Shown here in pieces: positions 62,021 to 64,000 of a DNA stretch of 64,000 bases. The position numbers were made by a program, and so were the translations under genes. The notes beneath the pieces were generated by a model. That model made no database searches, was not told the DNA's origin, and saw only the letters and a list, made by a program, of their open reading frames with translations. Origin of the DNA: Arcobacter nitrofigilis DSM 7299. GTDB lineage: Bacteria > Campylobacterota > Campylobacteria > Campylobacterales > Arcobacteraceae. How positions within the stretch are numbered: the stretch's first letter is position 1; the number at the start of each line of letters is the position of its first letter. The stretch lies in the NCBI RefSeq assembly GCF_000092245.1, contig NC_014166.1, forward strand, positions 992,001 to 1,056,000. Reading direction: 5' to 3'.

Positions 62021-62147
62021 GTGTTTTCCTTTGAGAATATTGTTGACAATTTAAGATGATTATCTACAAGATAAAATCAACTTAGGTCAATCATGTGAAC
62101 AATTCTAGACCATAAATTATGCAATGTCAATCTAAATACTGTATAAA

Positions 62148-62233
62148 AAGTATACAAATGGTAATTCAGTGGGTATTTTGAAAAAAACTGTATATTTTGT
62201 ATACAATTACTGTCTAAGATAATTGTAGACAAT
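62148..62233. promoter_or_regulatory. GTATAC-type operators between the ABC transporter and gntR-allantoicase genes
   Basis: Three related sites: AAGTATACAAA (62148-62158), the perfect palindrome TTGTATACAA (62197-62206) and ATTGTAGACAAT (62222-62233). The GTATAC core fits FCD-type GntR regulators. They lie in the shared divergent region and probably control both transcripts. Confidence 0.6.
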
Positions 62234-62271
62234 ACTGTATAATTGTATAATATATGAAATAAGGAAAATTT

Positions 62272-62967
62272 ATGGATAATAGTATTGAAGAACTTACAAT
62301 AGAAGAAACAATCATTAAATATATTTTTGATGAAATCTTTGACAATAAATTTAAACCAGGAATGAAACTTTCAGAAAGCGTATTTGCACAAACTTTTAAT
62401 GTAAGCAGGGATTCTGTAAGAAAAGCTTTTAGTCAATTACAAAGTATGGGTATTCTGACATATAAAAAGAATCAAGGATTTTACTTAAGATGGCTTAATG
62501 AAGAAGATGCAAAAAATGTTTATGAAGCAAGAACTATACTCGAAGTTGGAATCATAACTGTTGTTACTCAAAAATATTCTTTAGGCTTAATTGAATTATC
62601 TTCTCTTGTTTGTGAGGTTGAGAGAGAAAAATATTTAAAAATATCATCAAGAAATGGGGAATATGTTAATAGCTCTTGTAATTTTCATCTAGAATTAGCT
62701 TTATTAACGAACAATGAACTTTTAATAAATGCAATAACTCCTTTAATTTCTTTAAGTATCTTAGCTAGATTAGTCTATGAAGATAGTACTTGTCTTTTTA
62801 ATTCATATGATGAACATAATGAAATAATTACTGCTATTAAAACAAATGATGTGGAATATGCAAAAAGTGTGATGAACTATCATTTGCGTCATTGTTTAGA
62901 AGCCTTAAACTTTAAAGATACTCCAAAGCAAACAAGTTCAATTATTAGTTTGCGAACAATGTTATAA
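62272..62967 (+). CDS. GntR-family (FCD) regulator of the ureide cluster
   Basis: 231 residues: the winged HTH at 10-80 contains SESVFAQTFNVSRDSVRKAFSQL, followed by an FCD domain with His in CNFHLELALL, DEHNEIITAI and NYHLRHCL. It is divergent from the ABC operon and 13 bases before allantoicase, so it probably controls ureide uptake and use. Confidence 0.86.
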   Translation: MDNSIEELTIEETIIKYIFDEIFDNKFKPGMKLSESVFAQTFNVSRDSVRKAFSQLQSMGILTYKKNQGFYLRWLNEEDAKNVYEARTILEVGIITVVTQKYSLGLIELSSLVCEVEREKYLKISSRNGEYVNSSCNFHLELALLTNNELLINAITPLISLSILARLVYEDSTCLFNSYDEHNEIITAIKTNDVEYAKSVMNYHLRHCLEALNFKDTPKQTSSIISLRTML

Positions 62968-62980
62968 AAATAAAAGGATT

Positions 62981-63988
62981 TTGATGATTAATGTTACAAG
63001 TTTAGATTTAGGAACAAAAATTTTATATGTTAGCGATGAATTCTTCGCAAATTCCCAAAGAATGTTGGAAGAAACACAAGCTGTATTTAAAGATGAATAT
63101 GATGAAAATGGTCATTGGATGGATGGTTGGGAAACCAGAAGAAGAAGAGATACCAAAAATGATTTTTGTATTATTAAATTGGGAGCAAGTTCTAAAATAA
63201 ACTCTTTTGAAGTTGATACTGCTCATTTTAAAGGAAATTATCCTTTAGCTGTTTCAATTAAAGCTTGTTATTCAAAAGATATAAATGACGAAGAGATTAT
63301 TAACAATCCAGAAAACTTCCATTGGAAAGAATTACTTGTACAAAGTGATTTACAAGGAGATACAAAACATAATTTTGATTCTTCTTGTCAAGATGAAATA
63401 ACACATATAAGAATGGATATTTATCCAGATGGTGGAATAGCTAGATTTAAAGCCTTTGGAACGATTTGTTTTGATGAGAAACTTTATGATATGGATAATA
63501 TCAATGTAATTTCTATGTTAAATGGAGCACGAGCAGTTAGAACAAATAATGAGTTTTTTGGAGCTTTAAAGAATATCTTAAAAGAAAAAGACTCTTTATA
63601 TATGGGTGATGGTTGGGAAACTAGAAGAAGAAGAACACCGGGATTTGATTGGGGAATTATAGAGTTGTCAAAACCAGCTATTATAGATAACATTATGATT
63701 GATACAAATTTTTTTAAAGGTAACTTTCCTGATTCTTTTTCTATTTGTAGCGCTTATATAAAAGAATCAACTGATAATTCAATAGAGACACAAAGTATAT
63801 TTTGGGAAGAGTTAATACCAAGTCAAAAACTTGAAATGGATAATAAACACTATTATAATAAAAGTTTTTTATTACATAATAAACCAATTACACATATAAG
63901 AATAAATATATTCCCTGATGGTGGAGTTTCAAGGCTTAAGCTTTTTGGTAAGTTTATAAAAGATGAAGAGTTGAAATATTTAATATGA
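62981..63988 (+). CDS. alc: Allantoicase
   Basis: 335 residues, two tandem homologous halves each with the GWETRRRR motif (residues 46-54 and about 212-220) and THIRMDIYPDGGIARFK / THIRINIFPDGGVSRLK strands. This is the normal two-repeat allantoicase of the same length as fungal and other bacterial enzymes. It splits allantoate into ureidoglycolate and urea. The next gene starts in its stop codon. Confidence 0.95.
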   Translation: MMINVTSLDLGTKILYVSDEFFANSQRMLEETQAVFKDEYDENGHWMDGWETRRRRDTKNDFCIIKLGASSKINSFEVDTAHFKGNYPLAVSIKACYSKDINDEEIINNPENFHWKELLVQSDLQGDTKHNFDSSCQDEITHIRMDIYPDGGIARFKAFGTICFDEKLYDMDNINVISMLNGARAVRTNNEFFGALKNILKEKDSLYMGDGWETRRRRTPGFDWGIIELSKPAIIDNIMIDTNFFKGNFPDSFSICSAYIKESTDNSIETQSIFWEELIPSQKLEMDNKHYYNKSFLLHNKPITHIRINIFPDGGVSRLKLFGKFIKDEELKYLI

Positions 63989-64000
63989 AAAGAGTTATAA
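63985..64000 (+). CDS. Start of the next gene (cut by the window edge)
   Basis: The ATG at 63985 overlaps the allantoicase stop (ATGA) and reads MKRVI to the window end. An ureidoglycolate lyase would fit both the pathway and the coupling, but five residues cannot prove it. Confidence 0.4.

Noticed and set aside
1-64000. tRNA, rRNA, known riboswitch or replication origin
   Set aside because: No cloverleaf, rRNA-like conserved stretch, DnaA-box cluster or recognisable riboswitch core was seen by eye; short or diverged ones could be missed without a covariance-model search.

Overview
The window is AT-rich, densely coded chromosomal DNA. Gene content and protein sequences point to a member of the Arcobacteraceae (Campylobacterota, Arcobacter sensu lato): Campylobacterota-type RecO, cache-domain histidine kinases of the NIAHQW type, formate-tetrahydrofolate ligase, and AT-rich A/T-ending codons throughout. 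No rRNA, tRNA or CRISPR array was seen. Species-level identity cannot be read from the sequence.

Bases 1-4800 are a defence and accessory region. It holds the end of qatC and a complete qatD (QatABCD anti-phage system). A tightly packed trio follows: an HNH nuclease, a membrane-anchored small protein and an Mrr-like nuclease, with no system name known to me. Next come a HARE-HTH/PD-(D/E)XK protein and an MntA/HepT toxin-antitoxin pair overlapping it. A NIPSNAP gene with higher GC and integron-cassette-like edges follows, then a frameshifted membrane protein gene and about 500 bp of structured non-coding DNA. Bases 6700-19400 are mostly ordinary chromosome: an AraC-type regulator, DUF2721, fhs, a Pho-box-preceded pstSCAB operon, a flavin reductase, an AEC transporter, an amidoligase/glutamine-amidotransferase pair and an orphan sensor kinase.

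Bases 19500-32900 are a complete aldarate (glucarate/galactarate) catabolic locus. It encodes GudD and GarD dehydratases, a DHDPS-family lyase in the place normally taken by GarL, GarR, a 2-hydroxyacid dehydrogenase, glycerate kinase, a tripartite tricarboxylate-type (TctCBA-like) transporter, a UspA protein, a GntR/FCD regulator and pyruvate kinase. Related palindromic operators lie before gudD, tctC and gntR; the tctC operator overlaps the -35 box of a consensus promoter.

Bases 33769-39235 look like a decayed integrative element inserted in the 5' end of ychF. A 14-bp direct repeat of the ychF start flanks it, paired 11-bp-spaced AGTCCTT arm-type repeats lie inside both ends, and an integrase N-terminal remnant sits beside attR. 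It carries DUF1826 (foreign composition), two small proteins, DksA, a HisI-RibA fusion, a frameshifted and truncated pyrC, and HipBA. Two related palindromes sit in the divergent hisI-ribA/pyrC intergenic region.

Bases 40400-64000 hold signalling genes (a second cache kinase, a soluble cache-like protein with a CheW-like end), recO, ppnP, and then a nitrogen-scavenging region. This has a three-gene two-component cluster beside urtABCDE, with an 11-bp tandem repeat before urtA that could be its binding site. It also has an orphan ureD, an MFS transporter, a metallo-beta-lactamase-fold protein, a polar amino-acid-type ABC transporter, a GntR regulator with GTATAC-type sites, and allantoicase. 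Together these suggest uptake and breakdown of purine-derived ureides and urea. All four substrate-binding-protein genes (pstS, tctC, urtA and the ABC binding protein) are followed by a strong hairpin before the next transporter gene.
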